Part shown: positions 21,430-31,311 of the stretch, piece by piece | Layout of the letters: every line of letters begins with the position of its first letter | Numbering within the stretch: position 1 is the first letter of the stretch | Assembly: GCA_032433765.1 (NCBI GenBank) | Contig: JAVIAB010000124.1 | Location: 94,515,345-94,579,344, forward strand | Reading direction: 5' to 3' | DNA from: Megaustenia siamemsis | Lineage: Eukaryota > Mollusca > Gastropoda > Stylommatophora > Ariophantidae | Length of the DNA stretch: 64,000 bases | Position numbers and translations under genes: made by a program | The notes under the pieces: generated by a model | What the model saw: only the letters and a program-made list of their open reading frames with translations | What the model was told of the DNA's origin: nothing | Databases searched by the model: none

Positions 21430-22580
21430 CAGACAGCTTAAGTGGTTTACTCATAGTTAAATGTAAAATGACCGGACATTTTCAAACGCAAACAGAATGA
21501 CATAGGCAATGGACATTTTCTAACTATTTATTGGAAAAGGTGCGGGGATGGAGCATAGTAACAGAATGGTAACAGAATCAGAATTTAGGCACATACAATA
21601 TTTCGTGAGAGTGGAGTTTTACCACTGTTATTGTTAAGGAGCTTGGATAAGTGTGACAACATGACTTGACCCTTCAACTTGTCCAGGAATTAAGTTGGCA
21701 AACAAACTAAGGCAGGTTCGAGTTGATCAAGAGAGGTTACTTGTAAGCGTCTTGGTAGCTGATTAGGAACAAGTTAGTATGGTCAAAGCAACATTCATGG
21801 TGACATCTTGTTTTGGCATTGTGGGCGCAATGTTCATATCCCAGTTAACCTTGCGACACACTATTTGTTGCGAGATGAATGCGTAAATGAATTATGTAAA
21901 CGAGACTTGGGTATTTAACCTTATGCACATAAGGAAATGAGTTAACGTAAATCAGAATCAGAAATGTAAACCAGACAAGCTGATGAAGGCAGTTTTGATA
22001 ATAATAAACTTAGAGAATTTAGGAAAAGAACTGCTGTTACTTACGATCAGTTAGTTGAGAACTAGATAGAACAAGAACAGAACAAGTATAATGAGAATAT
22101 AGAGAAAACAAGCCCAACGTAGATAGACAGTAATATAATTTAGTTGTGAAGTGTTTATAAGATATTCAACAGTTGTGCTACAGCGATTATAGTAAGTAGT
22201 GCAATACAAGATTGTTTGTAAAGTTAGAATTCTAGAAATCACAACAAATTAGTACCAAGGGATAAACTCAATAAATACCGGCGATAACCTCGTGAATTTA
22301 TCCAAAATAGAGAACAGTAATTATAAATGTTAGTGCTACTACTAATTATCACGTTCCAAAAGATTGTTTCAATAAACTTTAATATGAATGATTCATATAT
22401 AGTTGGAATACTTCAAAAAATAGATCGACCTGGAAAGTGTTTGTTGAAGACCTATGCTCCACGGGGAGCTAAAAAGTTAGAAGAAGAATTAATGATTCAT
22501 AGACTGTTATTGTTGGTTGTGTCAAAACTATTGTTTAAAACGTTGTGCTGTGATCAATGTGAACTCTAATATAAACAAGT
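21430..22580 (+). repeat. Unclassified dispersed repeat, copy 1
   Basis: It shares ordered motifs with 29995-30638: a tagttaaatgtaa head, ggaaaaggtg(c/t)ggggat, a gacttgacccttcaac segment and a ttgtgctgtgatcaatgtgaa end. No ORF. It could be a solo LTR or long SINE; terminal structure not resolved. A LINE-E end is inserted at 22410. Confidence 0.4.
22410..22490 (+). mobile_element. LINE-E (RTE-type) 3' tip
   Basis: An 80-bp fragment with gtgtttgttgaagacctatgctccac, matching the 3' end of the full LINE-E at 30653-34255. It is heavily 5'-truncated. Confidence 0.6.
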
Positions 22581-22904
22581 AACCATTGTCAAATTGGTGT
22601 GTAACTTTATAACAATTCATTACATAGTTTAGTCACCGTCAACAAGAATTGATATCTAAGTTAAGAGCCTGGCTAAAACATGACAATTCAACAGCAACAG
22701 CGACCTTAAAGTGAGTGAGAGAAAACGGAAGTTCACTATCACCATTGTAACCTTAAACCTCAGGTGAACAAAGGTCAAACACAAATTTCCAGTATCTGTG
22801 TTGTCAAAAAAAAAACTGAAAACAATTGTAAAATTTTACCAGTCAACTGCGTTTGACCAGTCGCGCTAAGGAATTTCCATTTTTGCCATAGAATAGGGCT
22901 GCGA

Positions 22905-23150
22905 TCACAGCTCGAGAATAAAGTGTGTATATCACAGCTCGAGAATAAATTGTGTATATCACAGCTCGAGAATAAATTGTGTATATCACAGCTCGAGCAT
23001 AAATTGTGTATATCACAGCTCGAGAATAAATTGTGTATATCACAGCTCGAGAATAAATTGTGTATATCACAGCTCGAGCATAAATTGTGTATATCACAGC
23101 TCGAGAATAAATTGTGTATATCACAGCTCGAGAATAAATTTTTCCTATTA
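22905..23150 (+). repeat. 27-bp minisatellite, about 9 copies
   Basis: The unit is built from atatcacagctcgagaataa plus attgtgt. Copies differ at one site (gagaat/gagcat). The period is a multiple of three, so all frames without a stop stay open; these are not genes. Confidence 0.9.
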
Positions 23151-23399
23151 ATACAAGTATATCCCGGATAGGTAGGGCTGAATACTTGCGTTGCAGACAA
23201 ACATTTAGGACGAAACAGCACGAATAATTGTTTCCAGTGGTTTAGACTGGAGACAAATAATAATAAATGAATATTATTATAGACGGAAAGTACCGAGGCG
23301 ATAATCAGCGAATCAATACAGAGGAAGAGGTTGTTTACAGCACTCTGAAAAAAAGACAAATAATCAACAACCGATAAAAAAATAAGGAACAATATATGG

Positions 23400-23495
23400 C
23401 CCGAAACAGGATCGAACCCGTACTCCTTGGCACAGCGACTTGCCACGAAAAGTCAAACACTAGGGAACACTGCCAACTCGGCTAACTAAAAAATT
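23400..23495 (-). mobile_element. tRNA-like head of a second SINE family
   Basis: The minus strand reads ttagccgagttggcagtgtt (box A-like) and acgggttcgatcctgtttcg (box B). Downstream on the minus strand about 200 bp of body run to roughly 23190. Single copy in this window. Confidence 0.5.
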
Positions 23496-23610
23496 AGCCA
23501 TCATTGGCCGGCTAGAGAATTGTTGCCATTCAGTGCTGACCTATGACCCTTTCAACATACAAGTGTTATTGTTTTCAAATACCAAGTTCCGCAACTCTCA
23601 GCAAACAGAA

Positions 23611-25215
23611 AACCATCATCATCATCATCAAGTACCGGGCCTACTGGCGTAGGTGATCATGTCTCTCCACAACCTTCGATCTCGGCTGCTATTTATCATT
23701 TCTGTTGTTGACCTTCTGCCAAGCCATTCTCTCAAGCTGTCTGTTATTTTTTATCTTTGCTTACCTCTATCTCTTCGTCCCTCAATGTTTCCAGTTGTTA
23801 CAATATATTCAAGTTGTTCTCTGCTCAGTACATGGCCAAAAAATGATGATTGTTTCTTCCTAATATTGGAAATTAGCTCTCATTTTTCTTTGACCTCTCT
23901 CAGAACCTTTTCATTACTCTTCTTAGCTGTCCATGGTATTCTCAACATTCTTCTGTAAAACCACATTTCTACAGACTCTAGTGATTTTCTTGTCTGTTGT
24001 CCTATTGTCCATGACTGGCTTCCGTATGTTAAGACTGGCTCTACGTAATATTTAGTGCCTCTTTTTCTTGTTTATATTCTCAAAAACGGATTGCATAGTA
24101 TTTTCCTCATTTTTTGGAAAGCTGCTTTTGCCTGAGCCATTGTGCATCACCTCTTTTGTACATCTACCGTCTGAGGTTAACAAAGTTCCAAAATATTTAA
24201 ATTCATTTACCAGTTTTAATATCGTTCCACTTGTCTTTATTTTGCACTGAGGTGATGTCTTTTTCATTGTTGTCACCATTACTTTTTGCTATTAAAGCTG
24301 AGTTCTTTATTTTTGCTTTCTTTCACTATAATGTCCAACATTTCTTGTAACTCATTTTCACTCTTAGCGATTAATACTGTATCATCAGCATACCTTAGAT
24401 TATTTATATTATATCCTCCAACTGTTATTCCAGGCATGCCCCTTATGGATCTTAAAATAGTATCACTATAAATATTAAACAAATCTGGTGACAGCACACA
24501 ACCTTGTCTAACACCCTGTTTTATTTGTTGAAACATTCCCAATTGGTTTCCAGTTCTTATGGCCGCTGTTTGTTGCCAGTACATGTTCTTTATTATTCTT
24601 AGATCTTTGCTGTCTTTGTTTATGCTTTCTAAAATGTTGATTATTTCTTGGTGCTTTACTTTGTCAAATGCCTTGGTGTAATCTATGAAACATAGATATT
24701 GAACTGTTTTCACCTCTATGGCTCTTTCTACTGAAGATCCTATGATATAAATGGTATTGCTTGTTCCTTTGTCTCTAACAAAACCACACTGTTCATAGCT
24801 AATTTCTGGACTGATTTTGTTTCGCACTCTTCGCATGATGATTCTTAGTAATATCTTAGTCATATAACTCATAAGGCTTATTGTGCGATGATCATCGCAT
24901 TCAATCGCACCCGATTTCTTTGGTAGGGCTACAAATATTGATTTGAGCATGTCGTCTGGTATATATCCGCTGTTGTAGATATCATTCAATATTTTTATTA
25001 ATATTTCTACTCCAAAATCACCCATGGCTTCAATCTCTTCTTTAGTTATATTATCTGGTCCAGGAGCTTTGTCTGCTTTCATATTGCGCAAGGCGTCTTC
25101 CACTTCTTCTCTGAGTATTTCTGGTCCTTCTCCATTATCCTTAATATTTACTTCCGTTCGTTCATCATTATAAAGAGCCTTAATGTATTCTATCCATCGT
25201 TTCCTTATATAATAA
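23611..25215 (-). mobile_element. LINE-A copy with complete reverse transcriptase domain
   Basis: This is the longest LINE-A copy. The RT frame (25310-24279) reads KAPGPDNITKEEIEAM, DHRTISLMSYMTKILL, CGFVRDKGTSNTI, FIDYTKAFDKVKHQ (first Asp), GVRQGCVLSPDLFNIYSD and LRYADDTVLIAKSENELQEM (catalytic pair). A frameshift near 24279 leads into KYFGTLLTSDGRCTKEV and then the terminal LWRDMITYASRPGT-like end with a GAT tail. 5'-truncated near 25215, so the endonuclease is missing. Not functional. Confidence 0.82.
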
Positions 25216-25310
25216 TAATACCAACAAAGCAATAACATATTTAACAAAATCACAAAAAGGTGGGAAAAAGTGTATTTCAAAAAAAAAAAAATTGTAAACT
25301 GTGAACTCAT
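24279..25310 (-). CDS. Reverse transcriptase fragment of LINE-A
   Basis: 343 residues, of which the first 35 or so are flanking DNA, not element. RT motifs: DYTKAFDK near residue 207, RQGCVLSP near 263, YADD near 303. Reverse transcribes LINE RNA at the target site in intact relatives. Here it has no endonuclease and no C-terminus in frame. Belongs to the endonuclease-reverse transcriptase group common in molluscs; clade assignment (RTE-like) is tentative. Confidence 0.75.
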   Translation of the reverse strand: MSSQFTIFFFLKYTFSHLFVILLNMLLLCWYYYYIRKRWIEYIKALYNDERTEVNIKDNGEGPEILREEVEDALRNMKADKAPGPDNITKEEIEAMGDFGVEILIKILNDIYNSGYIPDDMLKSIFVALPKKSGAIECDDHRTISLMSYMTKILLRIIMRRVRNKISPEISYEQCGFVRDKGTSNTIYIIGSSVERAIEVKTVQYLCFIDYTKAFDKVKHQEIINILESINKDSKDLRIIKNMYWQQTAAIRTGNQLGMFQQIKQGVRQGCVLSPDLFNIYSDTILRSIRGMPGITVGGYNINNLRYADDTVLIAKSENELQEMLDIIVKESKNKELSFNSKK

Positions 25311-25980
25311 CGAATCAGTTTTTATAAAGTTGTTAGTTTATCCAGACGTGACACAAGTAATAACATAGTTTGATTGTTCAATATTTTTTTATGGAAATTA
25401 GCGGTTATCAGAAACGAAGGTGTGCTGGTCAGCTGCTGTGTTCTGATACTAACTACAATATCTTAAGTAGATAAACAGAATATTCATCCAGGAGAACACA
25501 AACGTTTTTTTTTACAGTTTATATCACTGTGTAATATAAATAATTAATTAATTAGTTAATTAAGTAAACAGTTAGAAGTTTGTTAAATTGTTAATTATTA
25601 GTTACCTTTAATAGTGAGTAAACATATAAGAGCCATTGCAAATAATTTTTTTTGCATGTTCGGCTTACATTAAAAAAATGGTGTTATGATGTTAATATTG
25701 TTAATGTCACAATAACAGTGTAGTTATGGGTCTAAGTGTTTGACCATATATGTGCTTTAAGTTAATTATTTCTTCAGAATTCGAACAAATGCATAATTTA
25801 TAAAAATGTTGCTTTGCAGCAAGTTTGTTGCATTGCAAATGAAAGCTGAATGTCTTAAACGTTACAGTTAACCATAATGTAGTGTTGTCATTCCACAGGT
25901 ACTGAGCATAATTTCCTTTTGTTACAGAAACCCTGAAGCCAGAATTAAATTGCTGATATGTTTACAGTTAATAGTGAATT
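25216..25980. other. AT-rich sequence without recognised features
   Basis: No ORF or repeat seen beyond short A/T tracts. Confidence 0.5.
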
Positions 25981-26237
25981 CGCCTCGATAGCTCATTGGT
26001 TAGTGAACTGGACTACAAAGGACAATGGGTAGGGTTCGATCCCAACCGACGGCCTCCGGGTTCACCCAGCCTTTAATGGGTACCGGATTTTATTCTGGGA
26101 AACTGAAGCGGCACGGGCGTAATACCGACCACATTACCCCAAAAATCATGTGCCGAAGGTCTGTAAAATTTATGGTCACTAACATCATATTCCCTATACG
26201 CCACTTGGCGTGACGGGGGTACTCTACTTTTTTTTAC
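25981..26237 (+). mobile_element. tRNA-derived SINE, copy 2, with perfect target duplication
   Basis: Same family as 8904-9163. It begins cgcctcgatagctcattgg and ends in a T-rich run. A perfect 12-bp duplication TAATAGTGAATT flanks it (25969-25980 and 26238-26249). Confidence 0.88.
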
Positions 26238-26699
26238 TAATAGTGAATTAATAGATGTTACTTGTATTTTTGTTTCTCTAAAAAGATAAGAGTAAAGTGT
26301 CAATGTAGTTATAGATGTAAAGTCATACAGAAGAACATTTCAAGCGTAATCAAGTTTACAGTACAGTCAGAAATATACACAACAGTGAAAAAATCAAGTA
26401 AACGGGTAGGACTAGGTAGCATAATTAATTTCCAGTAGTTTATTATATTTATATATCAATAAGAGATGGACAATCGACAAAAGTTACAGACAAATAGTTG
26501 TAAAATAATAGTAAACAATTTTTGGAAAGACATTAAGGAGCTACATGTTATAAATTATTTTAATAAATTTTGAGAAATATTAAAAAAAAATGAATCGAAC
26601 GATTAGACCAGACAAATTAAGCCATAATACTATACAAAGACACCACCATAAATAGTGATCATATCAAAACCAATAATAAAATAAAGGTTGATGTTTACA

Positions 26700-28240
26700 G
26701 ACAACTAGAACAAGGCAATAGATATTATAGAAAACCCACGACATATGAATTTATAAGCACTGCCATTAACGAAATAAGCACGACACCCTACGATCGACTG
26801 GGCTATATGTTATATTGCTTAAGAATAAGCAATAGTATTAGGAAAGAAAATAATGGTAATTTTGTAGACAGACAGACATAAGTAGATAGAACTGACACTG
26901 TGGGATATCTGACAGCAGATGAAGGGAAGAGGAAGAACACAGTTGTATTGTAAAGTTAATCTATAAGAATTTAAGGCTGATAGAGAAGTAATAAAGACAC
27001 AAGAAACACACAAACTGAGATAGAAGCTGTTATTAAGAATTGTTTTGATGTCTTTGCAGGTATTGATAGTGACATGGAATGGCGAGCAAATCAGACAAAA
27101 TTTATTGAGAAGAAGAATGAAAAAAATAAAAGAATAATAGAAGAGATTAATCAGAATTTCATAAAAAGAGATGATAAGTAAGAGTACTAAACGAAGACAA
27201 TGTGAAGAATAATATAAATATTGTAAAACTGACAGACAGGAAGAAGCTTAGAGTCTACTAAGAAGAGCTTGAAGAAAGAAGCAGAGAAAATGAAACCTGA
27301 TAAAGCAGAGCTTACCAACAAAATAATCAGTTTATAAAAAAAAATAAATGAAAGTGCGGAGAAGAAAGTTAAAGAGATGGAGGAAGGATAAAACGAAGAA
27401 AGAGTTGAGAATGACAGATACAGCAATAAGTTTAGGCAGAACATATACTACTTAATAAAGCTAGTATCAAGTCTTCAATAGAAGAAATTACATGTACAAG
27501 AGGAGAATACAAGAATGGCTGAAACAGTTCGATCTCTTGAAGGAAAGAATGGAGAAATATAAGAGTAATCATCATCAAGTACAGGGCCTGCTGGAGTAGG
27601 TGATCATGTCTCTCCACAACTTTCGATCACGACAGTTATTTCTCATTTCTGTTGTTGACTTTCTGTCAAGCCACTCTTTTAAACTGTCTGGTATCTTTTC
27701 TCTTTACTTCCCTCTATCTCTTCGTCCCTCAATGTTCCCAGTTGTTACAATATATCCAGCTGTTCTCTTCTCATTACATGGCCAAAAATGATAATTGTTT
27801 TTTTTCCTAATATTGGAAATTAGCTCTCTTTTTACTTTGGCCTCCTTCAGAATGTCTTCATTACTCTTCATAGCTGTCCATGGTATTCTCAACATTCTTC
27901 TGTAAAATCACATTTATACAGCCTCCAGTGATTTCCTTGTCTGTGGTCCTATTATCCATGATTCACATCCATATGTTAAGACTTGCTCTACATAACATTT
28001 AAGAACTCTTCTTCTTGTTTATATTGGCAAAAATGGATTCCATAGTAAAAGAGTAATAGGAGAATTGAATAAGAAATTATGCTCGAGATGAGGAAATTAG
28101 AAAACATTGATAAAGGAGAAAGTGATGTAAACACATGCACGAAGAGATATAATATCGAAGAAATAAATAATTAAACTAGCTGTAGAAAACACAGAATTAC
28201 TAGAAGACATTAGGAAGATATAGAAGATATAAATATTAAT
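26700..28240 (+). pseudogene. Decayed coding remnant, coiled coil, possibly GIMAP/AIG1-like
   Basis: Broken plus-strand frames read AINEISTTPYDRLGYMLYCL near 26760 and, from about 27070, long Lys/Glu-rich stretches (FIEKKNEKNKRIIEEINQN, KKSLKKEAEKMKPDKAELTN). The first resembles the segment before the conserved box of GIMAP GTPases, which in snails often carry C-terminal coiled coils. No P-loop is found, stops are frequent, and a LINE-A tail (27568-28048) splits it. Identity is weak; a decayed unrelated coiled-coil gene is equally possible. Confidence 0.3.
27568..28048 (-). mobile_element. LINE-A 3' fragment, antisense
   Basis: The minus strand reads MLRIPWTAMKSNEDILKEA, ELISNIRKK and TGNIEGRRDRGK, then the terminal signature and GAT tail at 27568. 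5'-truncated near 28048. Confidence 0.75.
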
Positions 28241-28439
28241 CATTTAGGTGTGGAAAATAATGGTCAACTTTGGAAAGTTCAGGCAATGGTGAACGAAGTG
28301 GAGAGATATAGAAAGAACAATAGAGTAGGAAATCGTAGAAAACATAATGCTTATGTGTTGATGAGTGCCTTTCAGATACTTACGATGAAAAGAAGTCACG
28401 CTACAAGCACCCACTATATATCCAGACGAGTGCACAGTA

Positions 28440-29215
28440 GACTATGATGATAACGGAAAGATCCGTCAAGAATTTTGGGTAACGACGATAGAGAGTGGTA
28501 AGGTAAAGGAAAAAAACCAGTAGAAGAGATCGATCACTTTATCTATCTTGGAAGTCACATTGATCGAGATTGGGATACAAGCAAAGAAATTAGAATCAGA
28601 ATAGCTAAAGCAGCAATGTCTTTCAGAAGCCTTGAAAAGTTGTGGAAATCAAAACTTATCAGCACAAACACAAAACTTAAATTATTCAAATCAAATGTAC
28701 TATCAACCCTTACATATGCATGTGAGAGTTGGAAAACAACAAGAGATATAGAAACAAAGTTGAACGCATTGGAAAATAAATGTCTAAGGAAAATACTTGG
28801 TATAGCGTGGAACGAATTCAAAACAAACGAGGAAATTAGAGAAGTCGCTAATCAACCACTAATATCTTCAGTAATAAAGAAAAGACGATGGTCATATGTT
28901 GGACATGTGATGAGAAGAGATAATAACCGAATAGCAAAGCAAGCCCTCATATGGGAAACAACAGGTACGAGAAAAAGAGGAAGACCCAGAGAGACACTGA
29001 GAAGAACATTGATGAGAGAGGCAAGAGCAGCAGGATTCGGCTCCCTCAATGAGATAGAGCTGCTTGCACATAACAGAGACAAATGGCGAGATTTGATAAA
29101 ACATCTTTAAAAGAAAACTGCTAGAACAAAAATTCAGATAGAAGAAGGTGTATCTTGGTCAACGCCCTATGGGCCGACTACGGCTCGAAAGGTCAATAGA
29201 TAAATAGAAGATAAA
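28440..29215 (+). mobile_element. LINE-F fragment with intact C-terminal frame
   Basis: An open frame (28616-29110) encodes SFRSLEKLWKSKLISTNTKL, YACESWKTTRD, CLRKILGIAWNEF, RRWSYVGHVMRRDNNRIAKQ, KRGRPRETLRR and HNRDKWRDLIKHL. This is the conserved post-RT region of an endonuclease-RT LINE. The 3' UTR ends with gccctatgggccgactacgg. The frame upstream (FIYLGSHIDRDW) adjoins after one shift. The RT core is missing. Confidence 0.78.
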
Positions 29216-29337
29216 GGCGGCTATACGTTCAGAACAAGGTTATACAACCGAGTAGAAGACGAAGATGTGCACTAAATAGACAGCAAAGAAAAAGAAAAAG
29301 CAGGACTGATACTAAGTTGACCATTGGGATTAGAGGA

Positions 29338-29505
29338 ATATCTATCTATTGGCCTTTCGAGCCGTAACCGGCCCATAGGGCGTAGACCAAGATACACCTT
29401 CTCCTATATGAATTTTTGTTCTAGCAGTTTTCTTTTAAAGATATTTTATCAAATCTCGCCATCTGTCTCTGTTCTGTGCAAGCAGTTCTATCTCATTGAG
29501 GGAGG
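29338..29505 (-). mobile_element. LINE-F 3' end, inverted relative to 28440-29215
   Basis: It is the reverse complement of about 29045-29205, covering the last codons (ELLAQNRDRWRDLIKYL-like) and 3' UTR. With the upstream copy it makes a tail-to-tail inverted repeat with arms of about 165 bp and a spacer of about 130 bp. Confidence 0.75.
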
Positions 29506-29599
29506 TTTCCGGTTGTTTCCAAAATGGAGGAATTATTTTTCTCCGGCTTGGTATAGAACCGTTGATCAGAGGTTTAACAAACCGCTATCGTAAAAACGA

Positions 29600-29970
29600 T
29601 GTTGTTAATGAAACGTAGAGGAATATAAAGAGAAATTAAATAGTTGAATTGAAGTAGCTGAGAGCCAGAGAAAAGTTATTGAAGATAGTAAGATTGATAA
29701 ATAAGTATTGTATAAAAGAGACATATATAAATAGAAGGAATAAAAGCGATGAAACTTGAGAGATAGTATGGAATAGAAGTCAGGAGAGTAAAATTGATAA
29801 ATAAGTATTGCCTAGAAGAGACATATCAGTAGCTGGAAGGATAAAGAGATGACAATTGAACGATGATATGACATTGAAGTAAAGAGATGAATACAGTGAG
29901 CTATAGTGAAACTCTTTTTGTGATATGCGGATGACACAGTTTTAATAGCAGAGACAGATATAATATACAT
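29600..29970 (+). repeat. Purine-rich spacer with a 115-bp tandem pair and a small RT relic
   Basis: gataaataagtattg...agagacatat recurs about 115 bp apart (29690 and 29800). At about 29918-29965 the plus strand reads RYADDTVLIAETD, a LINE-A/B reverse transcriptase relic. Confidence 0.45.
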
Positions 29971-29994
29971 AATGTGATATCATATATTACACAA

Positions 29995-30638
29995 CGGGAA
30001 ATTTAGCTTTGGTCAGATAGCGCAGTAGTTTACCCATACTTAAATGTAAGTACACAATACAATTATAATTCAGGCAAAATATCAATAGTCACGAGTGGAA
30101 AATCCCCAGCTGTTGTTATTTGGAAAAGGTGTGGGGATAGTTGTAACGTGACCTGACCCGTCAACGTGTGGTGAAATTAGTTTGACAAACTCGAAAACAT
30201 GATGTTACACTGAGAGTGCATTTGTAGCGTGTTTTTGAGACTTAGAGGCTAACAAATTGTCAAGATAGGGTTTGTTTTGTAACTTTCGAGACAAAAGTTA
30301 TATATAATGCAACTTTGCATTAGTTTACTGGCTGTGCAGAGAATGAGTAAAAAAGTGGTGCAAACTAGGCAGATGAATTTAACTATATAGAATTATATAG
30401 TTAAATAGAATTAGGAACAGATAGCAATATAAGTTAGGAACAAGTAGAGAATGAAAAATAGAAACAAGTAGAAGTCTATAAACATTTGAGAAACCTCTGA
30501 AACACTGAGGGAGAGAAACACTTGGAGTTAGAATTATAGAGAAAGAGAATCACCTATTGGAAATCAGTCAATAAGATATAGTTTTGTAGTATTGTTGACT
30601 ACGTCAGGACCTTGACAAAACTTTGTGCTACGATCTAT
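29995..30638 (+). repeat. Unclassified dispersed repeat, copy 2, target of LINE-E
   Basis: It shares ordered blocks with 21430-22580. It begins with a tRNA-like cagatagcgcagtagtttac. LINE-E interrupts it at 30639. Confidence 0.4.
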
Positions 30639-30940
30639 ATGAAACATGTCTTCTTCTACCTTTTAGCTCCCAGTGGAGCATAGGTCTTCAACAAACACTT
30701 TCCAAGTCGTTCTGTTTTTTCCAATTCTTTTAAGATCATTCCATGTCTTCCCCATCATCTTCATCTCTGCTTCAATCTGTCTTCTCCAAGAATTCCTTGG
30801 TCTTCCTCTTTGTCTTTTCCCCTGGGGATTCCAAAAAAAGGGCCTGTTGTGTAATACTCTCAGTTGGCTTCCGTAGTGTGTGTCCTATCCTACGCCATCG
30901 TCTTCGCTGTATTTCTTTATCCACTGGTATTTGACCGGTA

Positions 30941-31311
30941 AAAAAAAAAAGTAAAGTACCCCCCGTCACGCCAAGTGGCGGCGTATAGGGAAATATGGTG
31001 TTAGTGACCCTATATTTTACAGACCTTCAGCACATGATTTTTGGGGTAATGTGGTCGGTATTACGCCCGTGCTGCTTTACTTTCCCAGAAAAAAATCCGG
31101 TACCCATTTAAGGCTGGGTGAACCCGGAGCCATCGGTTGGGATCGAACCCTACCTCTTGTCCGTAGTAGTCCAGTTCACTAACCACTGAGCTATCGCGGC
31201 TCCCACTAATTTTTAGGGAATTAGTAAAACCCAGGTGTCCTCGCCAGGGTACGAACCCCGGCTGTTGCCGTGGTAAGCCAACCGCCTATCGATTGCGCTA
31301 ACCGGACACCC
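30941..31311 (-). mobile_element. SINE copy 3 with an extra tRNA-like module at its 5' end
   Basis: A perfect 13-bp duplication TATTTGACCGGTA (30928-30940, 31312-31324) bounds the whole 371-bp insert in LINE-E. On the minus strand the insert opens with a tRNA-like unit whose ends pair GGTGTCC/GGACACC, with ggttagcgcaatcg (box A-like) and ggggttcgtaccctgg (box B-like). A linker follows, then the ordinary SINE with its own tagctcagtggttag head and family body. Copies 1 and 2 have only the second head. Confidence 0.85.

Noticed and set aside
22775..23446. A 223-codon minus frame with SSCDIHNLF repeats
   Set aside because: It is the 27-bp minisatellite at 22905-23150 plus chance flanks.
31225..31311. 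A functional tRNA gene at the outer module of the two-headed SINE
   Set aside because: The acceptor stem pairs, but the T loop is one base short and it lies inside a retroposed insert.
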